From NCBI RefSeq assembly GCF_000246985.2, contig NC_022084.1, positions 546,280-610,279 of the forward strand: DNA of 64,000 nt, written 5' to 3'. A model generated the notes under the pieces. That model saw only the letters and a program-made list of their open reading frames with translations, did no database searches and was not told the DNA's origin. Of this stretch, positions 1 through 7,685 are shown piece by piece (position 1 is the stretch's first letter; each line of letters starts with the position of its first letter). The translations under genes were made by a program, and so were the position numbers. This DNA is from Thermococcus litoralis DSM 5473. Lineage in GTDB: Archaea; Methanobacteriota_B; Thermococci; Thermococcales; Thermococcaceae.

Positions 1-28
1 AGGATAGACCAAGCTACCCCACGGCCCC
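1..28 (-). tRNA. tRNA-Pro, 5' part (cut by window edge)
   Basis: Read on the minus strand from 28 this begins GGGGCCGTGGGGTAGCTTGG, which fits the acceptor stem and D-arm start of a Thermococcus tRNA-Pro. Only about 28 bases are inside the window, so the anticodon is not visible and the identity rests on resemblance of the 5' half. It follows rpoN on the same strand by 20 bases. Confidence 0.6.
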
Positions 29-48
29 TCCAAAGAAATGTGGTTTTT

Positions 49-246
49 TCAATATACTCTGTAGTGCATTATCTCATCTATCAATTCAACGTGGCTGAGG
101 AGCATTCTCCTGCAGCAGTATCTCTCAAGTCCAAGCTCATCGAGTACTTTTTCGGGGTCTTCCCCTTTTTCAACACGCTCTTTAAAGATGTAATACTTAT
201 CCCCAATCACCTTTCCGCAGGTGAAACATCTCACGGGAACTATCAA
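49..246 (-). CDS. rpoN: DNA-directed RNA polymerase subunit N
   Basis: Small zinc-binding subunit of archaeal RNA polymerase (homologue of eukaryotic Rpb10) that helps assemble the D/L platform. The 65-residue product has the family zinc ligands C7-x2-C10 and the C44-C45 pair. I start it at a TTG codon (246): the sequence AGGTGAT just upstream is a good Shine-Dalgarno site and the protein then begins MIVPVRCF like its relatives. A GTG at 255 is in frame but lies inside that ribosome-binding site. Last protein gene of the ribosomal run before tRNA-Pro. Confidence 0.95.
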   Translation of the reverse strand: MIVPVRCFTCGKVIGDKYYIFKERVEKGEDPEKVLDELGLERYCCRRMLLSHVELIDEIMHYRVY

Positions 247-294
247 GCGAATCACCTTTTTGGTTTTTAAATTTTAAGGAAAGTTTGAAGGAAA

Positions 295-702
295 TCAACG
301 GTAACTCTTTTGTCTCTTTGCCCTTGGACCCTTTGTAGAGCGATTTGGCTTGTGTGGTTCTGTTCTTCTTGAGTCGCCAACAAGCATAGTCCTGTCATAC
401 TTCATAAACTTTTCTTTGAGGTTCATGTCGCCGGTCCATTCTACCAATGCCCTTGCTATTGCAACCCTCGCAGCCTCGGCCTGCCCCATGAAACCTCCGC
501 CTTCGACTTTGACGTCAATGTCTACTTTGCTAACTATCTCCTCTCCAGCCAAAACAAGTGGCTCCATTATTGTGAAACGGGCTATTTCTGGCTCAATAAT
601 CTCAACGGGCTTGCTGTTGATCCTAACTCTCCCTTTACCTTCTCTTATGGTAGCTCTCGCGATAGCAGTTTTTCTCTTTCCTGCAGTTTGGATTATCCTC
701 AT
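295..702 (-). CDS. rps9: Ribosomal protein S9
   Basis: Small-subunit protein whose C-terminal tail reaches the P-site tRNA. The product is 135 residues, starts [17 protein letters not shown] and ends in the basic RAKRQKSYR tail expected of S9. The start at 702 follows a GAGGTGAT ribosome-binding site; a longer in-frame version begins 48 bases upstream inside L13 and is not credible. The gene sits 10 bases after the end of L13, the usual archaeal L18e-L13-S9-rpoN order. Confidence 0.96.
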   Translation of the reverse strand: MRIIQTAGKRKTAIARATIREGKGRVRINSKPVEIIEPEIARFTIMEPLVLAGEEIVSKVDIDVKVEGGGFMGQAEAARVAIARALVEWTGDMNLKEKFMKYDRTMLVGDSRRTEPHKPNRSTKGPRAKRQKSYR

Positions 703-712
703 TATCATCACC

Positions 713-1141
713 TCAGAACTTTCCACCAAGGAATTTGGCAACCTCTCCAACAGTTACATATTTGGGGGTTTTAAGTCTTGACATATGAGCTTCAGCAATT
801 GTCTCCAACTCTTTGTCTTCAAACTCTTTTGGAATTCCAGCGTAGACCTTTAGTCTCTTAAAGGCTTTCCTTCCTCTGTCAGTTTTCCATGGAAGCATGC
901 CCCTAATGGTTCTTCTAACTATTTCGTCGCTTCTTTTTGGATAGAAGGGTCCTTTTCTTGGGTTTGTTCTTGTTCTTAGTTCTGTTCTCTGCTTGTACTT
1001 CTCAAAGATGAACTCCCTGTTTCCGGTGATGATTGCCTTTTCAGCGTTAACGATAACCACTTCTTCTCCTTCAAGGAGCATTTTGGCAACTTTTGAAGCG
1101 AGCCTTCCGAGTATTAAACCATCAGCATTAATAATCCTCAT
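713..1141 (-). CDS. rpl13: Ribosomal protein L13
   Basis: Large-subunit protein of 142 residues, full length for archaeal L13, beginning [20 protein letters not shown] and containing the family region with [12 protein letters not shown] near the middle. The start is preceded by GGAGTGATGGGCC, which also contains the L18e stop, so the two genes are translationally close (6 bases apart). Confidence 0.96.
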   Translation of the reverse strand: MRIINADGLILGRLASKVAKMLLEGEEVVIVNAEKAIITGNREFIFEKYKQRTELRTRTNPRKGPFYPKRSDEIVRRTIRGMLPWKTDRGRKAFKRLKVYAGIPKEFEDKELETIAEAHMSRLKTPKYVTVGEVAKFLGGKF

Positions 1142-1147
1142 GGCCCA

Positions 1148-1510
1148 TCACTCCATTATGATTACTCCACTACCCTTTGGATTTCTCTCTACAAGCTCTT
1201 CGATTGTTATTGCCTCCCCACCTGCTTGAATAATCTTTTCTTTTGCCTTTTCACTGAACTTCCATGCAGCAACTATGACCTTATGATCCAAGTTTCCAGC
1301 TCCAAGAACACTTCCTGGGACTATTACCATATCTCCTTCCTTGGTATATCTGTTTATCCTGCCAATGTTTACTTCAGCCCTCTGCCTTCTCGGCCTTTCT
1401 AAGCGCCAGGCTATATCTTTCCATATTTTAACGTTCTCCTCGTTGGACTTCTTTCTCAGATAGCGAATGAGCCTTCTCAGGTTAATATCAGTTGGACCAG
1501 TCCTCTTCAT
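1148..1510 (-). CDS. rpl18e: Ribosomal protein L18e
   Basis: Archaeal/eukaryotic-specific large-subunit protein structurally related to L15. The 120-residue product starts [16 protein letters not shown] use the ATG at 1510 because AGGAGG lies just upstream of it; an in-frame start 27 bases further up would place the Shine-Dalgarno inside the coding region. First gene after tRNA-Leu in the L18e-L13-S9-rpoN group. Confidence 0.95.
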   Translation of the reverse strand: MKRTGPTDINLRRLIRYLRKKSNEENVKIWKDIAWRLERPRRQRAEVNIGRINRYTKEGDMVIVPGSVLGAGNLDHKVIVAAWKFSEKAKEKIIQAGGEAITIEELVERNPKGSGVIIME

Positions 1511-1558
1511 AAGCATTCCTCCTTTTATTTCTCGCACCGAGGGACGGGGTGATCATTA

Positions 1559-1646
1559 TGGTGCGGGGGCGGGGATTTGAACCCCGGAACCCCTACGGGA
1601 CGGGACCCTAAATCCCGCGCCTTTGGCCAGGCTCGGCAACCCCCGC
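1559..1646 (-). tRNA. tRNA-Leu (anticodon TAG), CCA encoded
   Basis: On the minus strand the acceptor strand GCGGGGG (from 1646) pairs with CCCCCGC near the 3' end, followed by discriminator A and an encoded CCA (1559-1561). The anticodon stem CGGGA/TCCCG encloses TTTAGGG, giving anticodon TAG. A long variable arm, GGGGTTCAAATCCCC T-arm and 88-base length agree with a class II leucine tRNA. The 5' end lies one base after the rpoD stop codon, so release from the rpoD transcript by RNase P is likely. Confidence 0.95.
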
Positions 1647-1647
1647 G

Positions 1648-2424
1648 CTATTCGGCTAATTTATGAAGCTCGTTTATAAATTTATCGCTCTTTCTCATTA
1701 AAATTTTGAGCGCTAAAGCTACTATTTCCTCAACGGGCAGTTCTCCATTGCTTTCTACCGTAAAGACGAACGTATTTGGCACTACTTCTTCCTTAATTTT
1801 ATCTCCTAAATACGGATCAAATTCTCTCGGCAAATAGAAGCTCGTTAGAGTGGTTATGATAAGCTCGTTCTCGTTTTCTTCGATGGGGAGCTTCTTTCTA
1901 GCTGCGAGCTCTTTAATTTTCTCCCAGTTGGGGACCTCTTTGCTTACATGCATTTTTGTGAGATATTTGTAGTATGCAAAGCCGGGCTGCCATTTCGCAT
2001 GGTCTTTTCCTCTACCAAGCTTCGCATATGCGTTAAAAACAAGCCTCTGGCCTTCCGCTAGTTTGACTATTGGAATATCGGGAGTTACGGGTTTTACATC
2101 TGGATCATCGCTCTTTAAATCCCCCGAATAAATTATGGCGGGACCTTCCGCTTCCAGACCCAATGTAACGGTGTAGTCATCTAACTCCAAGGCATCTAGC
2201 TCAAATCTGTCCGATGGTGTTGTTAAAGGAATTAGTGCCAGTCTGTGAGCAATAATCTCATCAAAAAGGGCAGAATCGTTCTCGTAGAATTCCACTTCAT
2301 CAACAGCAAAAGTTGGAACTTCCCCTATTATCGTTCTTCTCAGTGCATTTGCAAATGCAATGTCAACCCCCTCTAAAATGAAGCGGATTGCATTGTCCCT
2401 TTTTTCAAGAATTTTTATTTGCAT
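1648..2424 (-). CDS. rpoD: DNA-directed RNA polymerase subunit D
   Basis: Alpha-like subunit (Rpb3 homologue) that pairs with subunit L to seed RNA polymerase assembly. The 258-residue product starts [11 protein letters not shown] and has the dimerisation sequence [21 protein letters not shown] typical of the alpha/Rpb3 family. No cysteine-rich ferredoxin-like insert is visible, unlike some archaeal D subunits. The start at 2424 follows GGTGAG; an in-frame GTG at 2433 is part of that ribosome-binding site. It sits between S11 and tRNA-Leu. Confidence 0.95.
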   Translation of the reverse strand: MQIKILEKRDNAIRFILEGVDIAFANALRRTIIGEVPTFAVDEVEFYENDSALFDEIIAHRLALIPLTTPSDRFELDALELDDYTVTLGLEAEGPAIIYSGDLKSDDPDVKPVTPDIPIVKLAEGQRLVFNAYAKLGRGKDHAKWQPGFAYYKYLTKMHVSKEVPNWEKIKELAARKKLPIEENENELIITTLTSFYLPREFDPYLGDKIKEEVVPNTFVFTVESNGELPVEEIVALALKILMRKSDKFINELHKLAE

Positions 2425-2458
2425 TTTTCTCACCGAAAAAAGAGGTTATAAAGGGAAG

Positions 2459-2869
2459 TCAAACTCTCCTTCCCCTTCTGCCACCTTTTGGTCTTGTACC
2501 ATCGTGCGGTATTGGTGTAACATCTTCAACTCTGCCTATTCTGAGCCCTGCTCTTGCGAGAGCTCTAATGGCTGCCTGTGCTCCAGGTCCTGGGTTCTTG
2601 CTTTTGCTTCCACCTGGTGCTCTAACTTTTATGTGAACTCCCACAATGCCCTTTTCGAGGGCTTCTTCGGCGGCTCTCTTAGCGGCAATCATTGCAGCAT
2701 AGGGAGATGACTCGTCTCTATCTGCCTTAACCACCATTCCACCGCTCCATCTTGATATTGTCTCAGCTCCGGTTAAGTCGGTTATGTGGATGATTGTATT
2801 GTTGTAAGAGGCATATATGTGGGCAACTCCCCATTTTTCCTTCTTTTTGATGTTAACTTCCTCACTCAT
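2459..2869 (-). CDS. rps11: Ribosomal protein S11
   Basis: Small-subunit platform protein of 136 residues. The core ([26 protein letters not shown]) and the conserved C-terminus [17 protein letters not shown] match S11. Its start overlaps the S4 stop by four bases (ATGA), indicating translational coupling in the S13-S4-S11-rpoD order. Confidence 0.97.
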   Translation of the reverse strand: MSEEVNIKKKEKWGVAHIYASYNNTIIHITDLTGAETISRWSGGMVVKADRDESSPYAAMIAAKRAAEEALEKGIVGVHIKVRAPGGSKSKNPGPGAQAAIRALARAGLRIGRVEDVTPIPHDGTRPKGGRRGRRV

Positions 2870-3408
2870 TGTGCCTCACCCTTTTGGGCCTCTTCGATAA
2901 CCATTCTCTCAGGGTGCTGAGAGTTTGCAAAAGGTGAAGTCTTCGCGTATGTTATGCCATCTTCCTCTTCCTTGAGCACCAGGTAACTTGGGGATCTTAT
3001 TATTTGGCCGTTTACTTCAATGTGTCCATGGACGATTAGCTGCCTGGCCTGCTTTATTGTTCTTGCCAATCCCTTCTTAAATACCATCGTTTGTAGTCTT
3101 CTCTCAAGAATGTCCTCTATTGTAAGTGAAAGGACATCATCAAGGTGAGCCCCCTCTTGAAGCAGTCCTAGTCTAGCCAATCTCTGGAGGAGCTGAGCTC
3201 TTTCAATTTCTGCCTGCTTGCCTCTAGCAGCCAACAATCTTCTTGCCCTTCTTCTAAAGTTCTTAAGTTGTGTCTCGTGCTTCCAAAGCTCCTTCTTGTT
3301 TTTGAGAGCATACTTCTGCACCAACACTCTCTCTCTGTCGAGTCTCTCCTTAATCCAAGGATGAGAGGGAGTTTCATATCTCTTCCTTTGCCTTTTTGGA
3401 TCTCCCAT
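2866..3408 (-). CDS. rps4: Ribosomal protein S4
   Basis: Primary 16S-binding small-subunit protein, 180 residues. The S4 RNA-binding domain is visible at about residues 103-165 ([42 protein letters not shown]). The N-terminus [18 protein letters not shown] is the archaeal type. It lies 10 bases after S13 and overlaps S11 by four bases. Confidence 0.96.
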   Translation of the reverse strand: MGDPKRQRKRYETPSHPWIKERLDRERVLVQKYALKNKKELWKHETQLKNFRRRARRLLAARGKQAEIERAQLLQRLARLGLLQEGAHLDDVLSLTIEDILERRLQTMVFKKGLARTIKQARQLIVHGHIEVNGQIIRSPSYLVLKEEEDGITYAKTSPFANSQHPERMVIEEAQKGEAQ

Positions 3409-3418
3409 CTATACCACC

Positions 3419-3865
3419 TCACTTCTTCCTTCTGCTAACACCAACTGTAGTTCCTCTTCTGAAGTTTGATCTAGTCCTCTGTCCTCTCAATGGAAGACCA
3501 AGTTCATGCCTAATACCTCTATAAGCCCTGATTCTCCTGAGCCTGTTAACGTCCTCACGCCATGCCATAACGAGCTTTGCTCCAGTAAGGTGTAAGTCTC
3601 TTCCAGTCTCGTAGTCCTTTGGTCTGTTTACTGCCCATGCGGGAATGCCGTGTTTTACTGGATCTTCAAGCACAGCCTCAATGGCCTTTACTTGCTCATC
3701 GGTAAGGTAACCTGCCTTCATTTTTGGATCTAACCCTGCAACTCTGCAGACCATTGTTGCAAAGTTTATTCCTATACCCCTAATTCCGGTGAGGGCCCAT
3801 CTAAGTTGTTTGTGCCCATCTATATCAACATTTGCTACACGCACGATATGTCTAAAGTCAGCCAT
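3419..3865 (-). CDS. rps13: Ribosomal protein S13
   Basis: Head protein of the small subunit that contacts 5S/23S bridge elements. The 148-residue product starts [19 protein letters not shown] and ends in the basic [22 protein letters not shown] tail. The ATG at 3865 is chosen because GGAGGTG precedes it; the in-frame GTG at 3874 belongs to that site. It starts 41 bases after tRNA-Ser, so the tRNA forms the 5' leader of this gene's transcript. Confidence 0.95.
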   Translation of the reverse strand: MADFRHIVRVANVDIDGHKQLRWALTGIRGIGINFATMVCRVAGLDPKMKAGYLTDEQVKAIEAVLEDPVKHGIPAWAVNRPKDYETGRDLHLTGAKLVMAWREDVNRLRRIRAYRGIRHELGLPLRGQRTRSNFRRGTTVGVSRRKK

Positions 3866-3906
3866 TATAAGCACACCTCCACAAGTTAATCCTTCAACGA
3901 GGATTT

Positions 3907-3993
3907 TGGCGCCGGGACGGGGATTTGAACCCCGGCGGGCAAACGCCCACGGGCTCTCAAGGCCCGCGCCATCCCAGGCTAGGCGATCCCGGC
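3907..3993 (-). tRNA. tRNA-Ser (anticodon TGA), CCA encoded
   Basis: Minus-strand acceptor GCCGGGA (from 3993) pairs with TCCCGGC, followed by discriminator G and an encoded CCA (3907-3909). The anticodon stem CGGGC/GCCCG encloses CTTGAGA, giving TGA. A long GC-rich variable arm and the T-arm GGGGTTCAAATCCCC complete a class II serine tRNA. Unusually, its first 15 bases are also the last codons and stop of the upstream methyltransferase gene. Confidence 0.95.
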
Positions 3994-4566
3994 ATACACC
4001 CTAAAGCCCGATCCCTTCGCAATTTCTTTTACTTCCTTGAAGTTCTCCTCCATGAGTCCCTTAATATACTTTGCGCCTTGATTAGTGCGAATGACAATTT
4101 GAAGTAATCCTCCATCGTAGAGATGATGGGGTGCATTTATAACTATTTCCCTCAACACATCCTTCCCAGCATGCACCGGAGGATTCGTTATTATGCTGTG
4201 GAACCTTTCTCCCTTTACAGGCTCATAAAGATGGCCCCATCTTACCTCGGCATTCTTAACGTTGTTGATTTTTAAGTTTTTCTTTGCTATGCTCACAGCT
4301 CTTTTGTTTATGTCGGTCATCACAACGTAATCAACAAAGCGGGAAGCAACGATTCCAATCACCCCGTAACCGCATCCCAAATCAAGAACCCGCCAGTTTT
4401 TCTCAAGTATCATGTTATTTACAAGGAGTTCTGTTCCTCTATCAAGTTTGCCAAAGGAAAAGACACCGCTGGCTGTTATAAATTTAAAACGCTCCCCTCT
4501 AATAAATACTTCAATCATCTTGGTCTTTAACGGAACATTTGGCTCTTGGGAGTAGTAGTGGCTCAT
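3979..4566 (-). CDS. RsmC/MJ0882-like class I SAM methyltransferase (probable rRNA guanine N2-methyltransferase)
   Basis: Predicted S-adenosylmethionine-dependent RNA methyltransferase of the RsmC-like COG2813 group. The 195-residue product has SAM motif [11 protein letters not shown] at residues 62-71, an acidic motif II (MTDIN, about 83-87) and the N6/N2-amino methylase motif NPPV at 129-132. Its reading frame ends with a TAG inside the D-arm of tRNA-Ser, a 15-base overlap on the same strand. The ATG at 4566 lies 26 bases from the centre of a TATA box and has no Shine-Dalgarno, so the message is probably leaderless. An in-frame extension to 4653 crosses the promoter and is rejected. The exact rRNA target is unknown. 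Confidence 0.85.
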   Translation of the reverse strand: MSHYYSQEPNVPLKTKMIEVFIRGERFKFITASGVFSFGKLDRGTELLVNNMILEKNWRVLDLGCGYGVIGIVASRFVDYVVMTDINKRAVSIAKKNLKINNVKNAEVRWGHLYEPVKGERFHSIITNPPVHAGKDVLREIVINAPHHLYDGGLLQIVIRTNQGAKYIKGLMEENFKEVKEIAKGSGFRVYAGIA

Positions 4567-4586
4567 GCTCGAAGATTGGAAGAGGG

Positions 4587-4596
4587 GTTTATAAAG
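4587..4596 (-). promoter_or_regulatory. TATA box of the methyltransferase/tRNA-Ser/S13 unit
   Basis: CTTTATAAAC on the minus strand, centred about 26 bases before the ATG at 4566, which is the archaeal TATA-to-start spacing and implies a leaderless transcript. It probably drives the unit running through tRNA-Ser into S13-S4-S11-rpoD. Confidence 0.65.
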
Positions 4597-4751
4597 TTGA
4601 ACCTCTCCCCCTTTGCCTGCACAGCAACCTTTGCTTGCACAAATCTTGACCAAAAAGCAATTACTGTTGAAAAGGAGCTGAAGAGAGTTTGTACGTGCTG
4701 TTACTGGGTTAGTTTTTAGGGCTTTCCAAGTCAGAAGTTGCCAGTCTTTAA

Positions 4752-4868
4752 TGGGTTTACTATCTCCTGTGCCATTGGGCGCTTATAAAGAAACCCCTTG
4801 TGAAAGAGGAAATTTTAAGGGAAGGCAACAAAATAATCGCCAAGAGAAAGAACACGTACCAACTTTGA
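4752..4868 (+). pseudogene. Possible C-terminal remnant of an unidentified gene
   Basis: An open stretch without a start codon, opposite in direction to its neighbours, follows an in-frame TAA at 4749. Its end translates as LIKKPLVKEEILREGNKII followed by AKRKNTYQL and a TGA, which reads like a real charged protein tail, loosely like the C-terminus of MNT-type nucleotidyltransferases. No upstream part of the gene is present. It could be chance; the family guess is weak. Confidence 0.3.
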
Positions 4869-4870
4869 TG

Positions 4871-4892
4871 AAACTTTGCGCAGGCAAAGTTT
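4871..4892 (-). repeat. Perfect hairpin directly after the cbf5 stop codon
   Basis: Nine-base arms AAACTTTGC and GCAAAGTTT around a GCAG loop abut the cbf5 stop codon (4893-4895) on its 3' side. There is no following T-run, so it is more likely an mRNA-stabilising or processing hairpin than a simple archaeal terminator. Confidence 0.55.
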
Positions 4893-5900
4893 CTACCACA
4901 TCTTTGGATACCAGTCCCTTGGCATGAAGACCTTTTCCACATCTACTGCTATTCCTTTGGTCTTTGTGAGCATCTCCTGTGTGTTCATCTTTGCCTTGCC
5001 CAAAGCCACAAGCTCGTCTTTGAGGGTCATTATCGCCACGAGATCTCCAGGTTTTATGCCTTTGTGGAGCTTCACTATTCCAGGGACAGCTAAATCGGCA
5101 CCATGGGTTACAGCTGCAACTGCAGAGTCCCTTATCCACACTTTGGGTAAATGTTCAACTGCTTTCTCCATCGGCTGAATTGCCTTTCTGAAGTACTCTT
5201 CAATACCGTCCTCTTTCCAGAAGTAATAAGCATCTATAAGGTCGTGCAGAGTTACAAGGGTCTCATCTTCTTTAAACGGTCCGCTCCTTGTTCTCCTCAG
5301 CTCTGCCATGTGGGCGCCAACTCCTAAAGCCAAGCCAATGTGATGGATGAGAGACCTTATATAAGTACCAGCCTCAACTCCAACCCTAAACAAAACATCT
5401 TTGCCCTCTATCTCAATTATCTCTATGTAGTAAACTTTTCTTGTCCTGAGTCTTCTCTTAACGGCACTTCTTAGAGGGGGTCTTTGGATGATTTCTCCCT
5501 CAAATTCCTTCATAACGGCCCTTATTTTGTCCTCTGGAACATCCCCGTGAAGGTGCATCAATGCTACATACTCCTTACCTGCCGGTAAAAGTGCCTGAAC
5601 AACCCTTGTGGCCCTTTCCAGAGCTACGGGCAAAACTCCAGTGACCTTTGGATCTAATGTCCCTCCATGACCGGCTTTTTGAAGGTTTAAAAGCTTCTTA
5701 ACCCACGCAACTACCTCATGGCTTGTGGGACCCGGAGGTTTGTCGAGATTTATAACTCCAAACTGCATATGCATTTCAATAGGCCTTTTATCCGGAGGGA
5801 AACCCCATTTTGGGTTGGTTTCAGCTTTTTCGTCCTTAATAACTATTTCCCTCTTAATATCAGCAGGAAGCATGAGTTCTCGCTTTTTCTTTCTACCCAT
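4893..5900 (-). CDS. cbf5: tRNA/rRNA pseudouridine synthase Cbf5
   Basis: Catalytic subunit of H/ACA ribonucleoproteins (with Nop10, Gar1, L7Ae), which isomerise uridine to pseudouridine in rRNA and at tRNA position 55. The 335-residue protein has the TruB motif GHGGTLDPKVTGVLP with catalytic D83, and a C-terminal PUA domain from about residue 250. The start at 5900 follows AGGTGAG; the in-frame GTG at 5909 is inside that site. A TATA box about 35 bases upstream gives the gene its own promoter, so it is separated from the L14e operon by the mobile element. Confidence 0.97.
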   Translation of the reverse strand: MGRKKKRELMLPADIKREIVIKDEKAETNPKWGFPPDKRPIEMHMQFGVINLDKPPGPTSHEVVAWVKKLLNLQKAGHGGTLDPKVTGVLPVALERATRVVQALLPAGKEYVALMHLHGDVPEDKIRAVMKEFEGEIIQRPPLRSAVKRRLRTRKVYYIEIIEIEGKDVLFRVGVEAGTYIRSLIHHIGLALGVGAHMAELRRTRSGPFKEDETLVTLHDLIDAYYFWKEDGIEEYFRKAIQPMEKAVEHLPKVWIRDSAVAAVTHGADLAVPGIVKLHKGIKPGDLVAIMTLKDELVALGKAKMNTQEMLTKTKGIAVDVEKVFMPRDWYPKMW

Positions 5901-5930
5901 TCTGCTCACCTACAAAAAATTGAGAAAGGG

Positions 5931-5941
5931 GGTTATAAACC
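5931..5941 (-). promoter_or_regulatory. TATA box of cbf5
   Basis: GGTTTATAACC on the minus strand, about 35 bases before the cbf5 ATG, leaving a short leader that carries the AGGTGAG ribosome-binding site. It lies only 36 bases from the end of the inserted element. Confidence 0.65.
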
Positions 5942-5976
5942 TTTACAGTTCAGCCTTAAAGCATATAGAGGATATC

Positions 5977-6386
5977 CTGACCTCCTTCCCGCCTTGAAAG
6001 GCGAGGGTTCCAACGAGCTAACCCCTCGCCAATAGCAGGAAGGTTTACGGGCCCATCACCTACTCCCGTTACCGCCTTTCGGTTCAGCCCGAGGGGACGG
6101 TCTCGCCCCCGTTACCCCTACCCCCAAGGGGACTCGGGGTTATGGTTTCAGAGGCCAAACCTTCAGTTTTTACTGCCTCGAAGGGCAGTCCTTCAAGGAC
6201 GCTTAACAGCGTCCTAACCACTCCAAGCGGAGTGGTAACGCGAAACCCCTCATCTCATCGGGTTATTAAATTTGGCCTCTTCGAGGCCTCATTACTTTGT
6301 AGGAGTTTAAAAGGGTTTCTATTTGAGAGGCTGAATTTCCGAATACTGCATCCCCGCCCTGAAAGGCGAGGTCTTCAAAAGAGAAA
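5977..6386 (-). mobile_element. IS200/IS605-type non-autonomous element (MITE), copy 1, 410 bp
   Basis: No transposase or TnpB is encoded. On the minus strand the element follows TTAC (6387-6390), begins with a GCC-rich subterminal hairpin (CGCCTTTCAGGGCG) and ends GGAGGTCAG at 5977. A second copy at 51848-52252 shares both ends and the internal layout of hairpins (GGCCTCttcGAGGCC, CCACTCC/GGAGTGG, AACCC/GGGTT and others). A TTAC flank, no target duplication and terminal hairpins are hallmarks of IS608-like single-strand transposons. The right-end region resembles TnpB guide-RNA scaffolds. The insertion truncates the neighbouring oxidoreductase gene. Confidence 0.8.
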
Positions 6387-7004
6387 GTAAGGTTCAAAAT
6401 TCTTTAAAGGTCTTCCACTTCGGTGAAGTATCGTCACTTCACTCCCCGCACGTGCTGCCAGATGAGCAAACTCAAAGGATATATAACCTCCACCTATGAA
6501 GACTATCTTGTCGGGAAGATCATCAAGCTCAAGAAATTCGTCGCTCGTGATTACGTGCTCCTCTCCGGGGATGTTGAGCCTTCTTGGTTTTGCCCCAGTT
6601 GCAACAAGGAACTTGTGTGCCGAGATTACCTCCCCATCCACTTCTATCTTATCCTTATCTATGAAGTGTGCTCTACCATGAATGGTCTCAATGCCTGCTT
6701 TTTTGAGACTTCTTTCCATTCTCTCTGGAAATCCTTCAGTCCATTCCCTTTTGAAGGCCATTAATTTTTTCCAGTTTATTCTAATTTCCCCTTCAATGCC
6801 TTTTTCTTTCATTCTCTTAGCCCAGTCAACAAGCTCAGCTCCCCCAATAAGGATTTTCTTTGGATCGCATCCCCTCAAGGCACATGTGCCTCCAAAGGGT
6901 CTCTCATCAACAATTGCAACTTTTAATCCTGCTTGTGCAAATTTATAAACGGCGGAAGAACCGGCAACGCCAGTTCCAATAACCACAACATCAAATTTTC
7001 TCAT
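6375..7004 (-). pseudogene. Truncated FAD/NAD-dependent disulfide oxidoreductase (N-terminal half only)
   Basis: N-terminal part of a class I pyridine nucleotide-disulfide oxidoreductase (mercuric reductase/lipoamide dehydrogenase family, normally about 440-460 residues). Present are the FAD motif GTGVAG (residues 10-15), the redox disulfide C41-x4-C46 in GGTCALRGCDPKK and the start of the NAD-binding fold (IGGGYISFEFA). The frame enters the mobile element at TTAC (6387-6390) and stops 4 codons later, leaving about 205 native residues. The C-terminal half, including the dimer interface, is not found on the far side of the element. A stable product with normal activity is unlikely. Confidence 0.8.
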
Positions 7005-7302
7005 TTTCATCATCCCATATTATCTCAACTCCTCTCCAGAAGGCAATGTACCCCTTAATCACCTTAGCCGCTTCTTTGGGTTCAGGATAGTACCAAGCAG
7101 CATCCTCATTTATCTCTCCATCCACAACAACGTGATAATAGCTGGCTTCTCCTTTCCAAGGGCAGGTTGTGTGAGTATCACTTTCTCGGAGAAACTCTTT
7201 GTGAACGGCTTCTGGAGGAAAGTAAACGTTTCCCTCAAGAAGAATAACTTCATCTTTTTTGGCCTCAGCAATAACCTTTCCATTCCAAACAGCTTTTACC
7301 AT
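6991..7302 (-). CDS. DUF427 family protein
   Basis: A 103-residue protein with the DUF427 pattern: VKAVWNGKVIAE at the start, YFPPEAV near residue 28, TTCPWKGEASYYHV in the centre and AAWYYPEPKEAAKVIKGYIAFW near the end. The molecular role of the family is not established. Its end overlaps the start of the truncated oxidoreductase by 14 bases, so the two were co-transcribed. A GAGGTG ribosome-binding site precedes the start. The pair interrupts the usual L14e-Cbf5 adjacency. Confidence 0.85.
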   Translation of the reverse strand: MVKAVWNGKVIAEAKKDEVILLEGNVYFPPEAVHKEFLRESDTHTTCPWKGEASYYHVVVDGEINEDAAWYYPEPKEAAKVIKGYIAFWRGVEIIWDDENEKI

Positions 7303-7413
7303 ACAAACACCTCAATGTATAGTATGTCAGAATAGTATTAAACGAGTTTTCCTAACAAAATGAAAAAACTAGGCAAGGAATTTTAACAATTTGGAAAAGA
7401 GAAGAGGTTAAAA

Positions 7414-7665
7414 TCACTCCAAGCTGATTCCAGCTTGCTCAAGGGCGGCCTTAACAGCCTCGTCGTCGGCGCCTCTCTCAATGTTAACCTTCTCTGGAAG
7501 AGGCTCAAGGTGCTTGATGTTCATCCTTCTTCTCTTCACCTTGTTCAATCCAGCGCCGGTAACGAGGACGAAGTTCTTGTCGATTATGTCAACAACAACT
7601 ACCTTTTGTCCAGCCCTTCTTCCGGCAATAACAACGGCTAGCCTTCCAACATCAATTGCTGGCAT
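7414..7665 (-). CDS. rpl14e: Ribosomal protein L14e
   Basis: Archaeal/eukaryotic large-subunit protein of 83 residues with a KOW-like SH3 fold: [20 protein letters not shown] then [15 protein letters not shown]. It is the last gene of the adk-DUF106-L34e-cmk-L14e group, 20 bases after cmk. Confidence 0.95.
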   Translation of the reverse strand: MPAIDVGRLAVVIAGRRAGQKVVVVDIIDKNFVLVTGAGLNKVKRRRMNIKHLEPLPEKVNIERGADDEAVKAALEQAGISLE

Positions 7666-7685
7666 TCATCCCACCTCCATCTTTT

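Larger units (their letters stand above)
4567..4892. other. Intergenic stretch between the RsmC-like gene and cbf5
   Basis: About 325 bases with no intact gene. It holds the TATA box at 4587-4596, a short protein-like remnant on the plus strand at 4752-4868 and a perfect hairpin at 4871-4892. I see nothing else convincing in 4600-4750. Confidence 0.6.

Noticed and set aside
4783-5139. 118-codon minus-strand open frame overlapping cbf5
   Set aside because: It is an alternate-frame shadow of the Cbf5 C-terminus and the hairpin; no start context or recognisable protein.
6142-6390. 82-codon plus-strand frame inside mobile element copy 1
   Set aside because: It is formed by the hairpin-rich element, is not matched as protein by copy 2 (whose similar frames differ and break) and has no ribosome-binding site.
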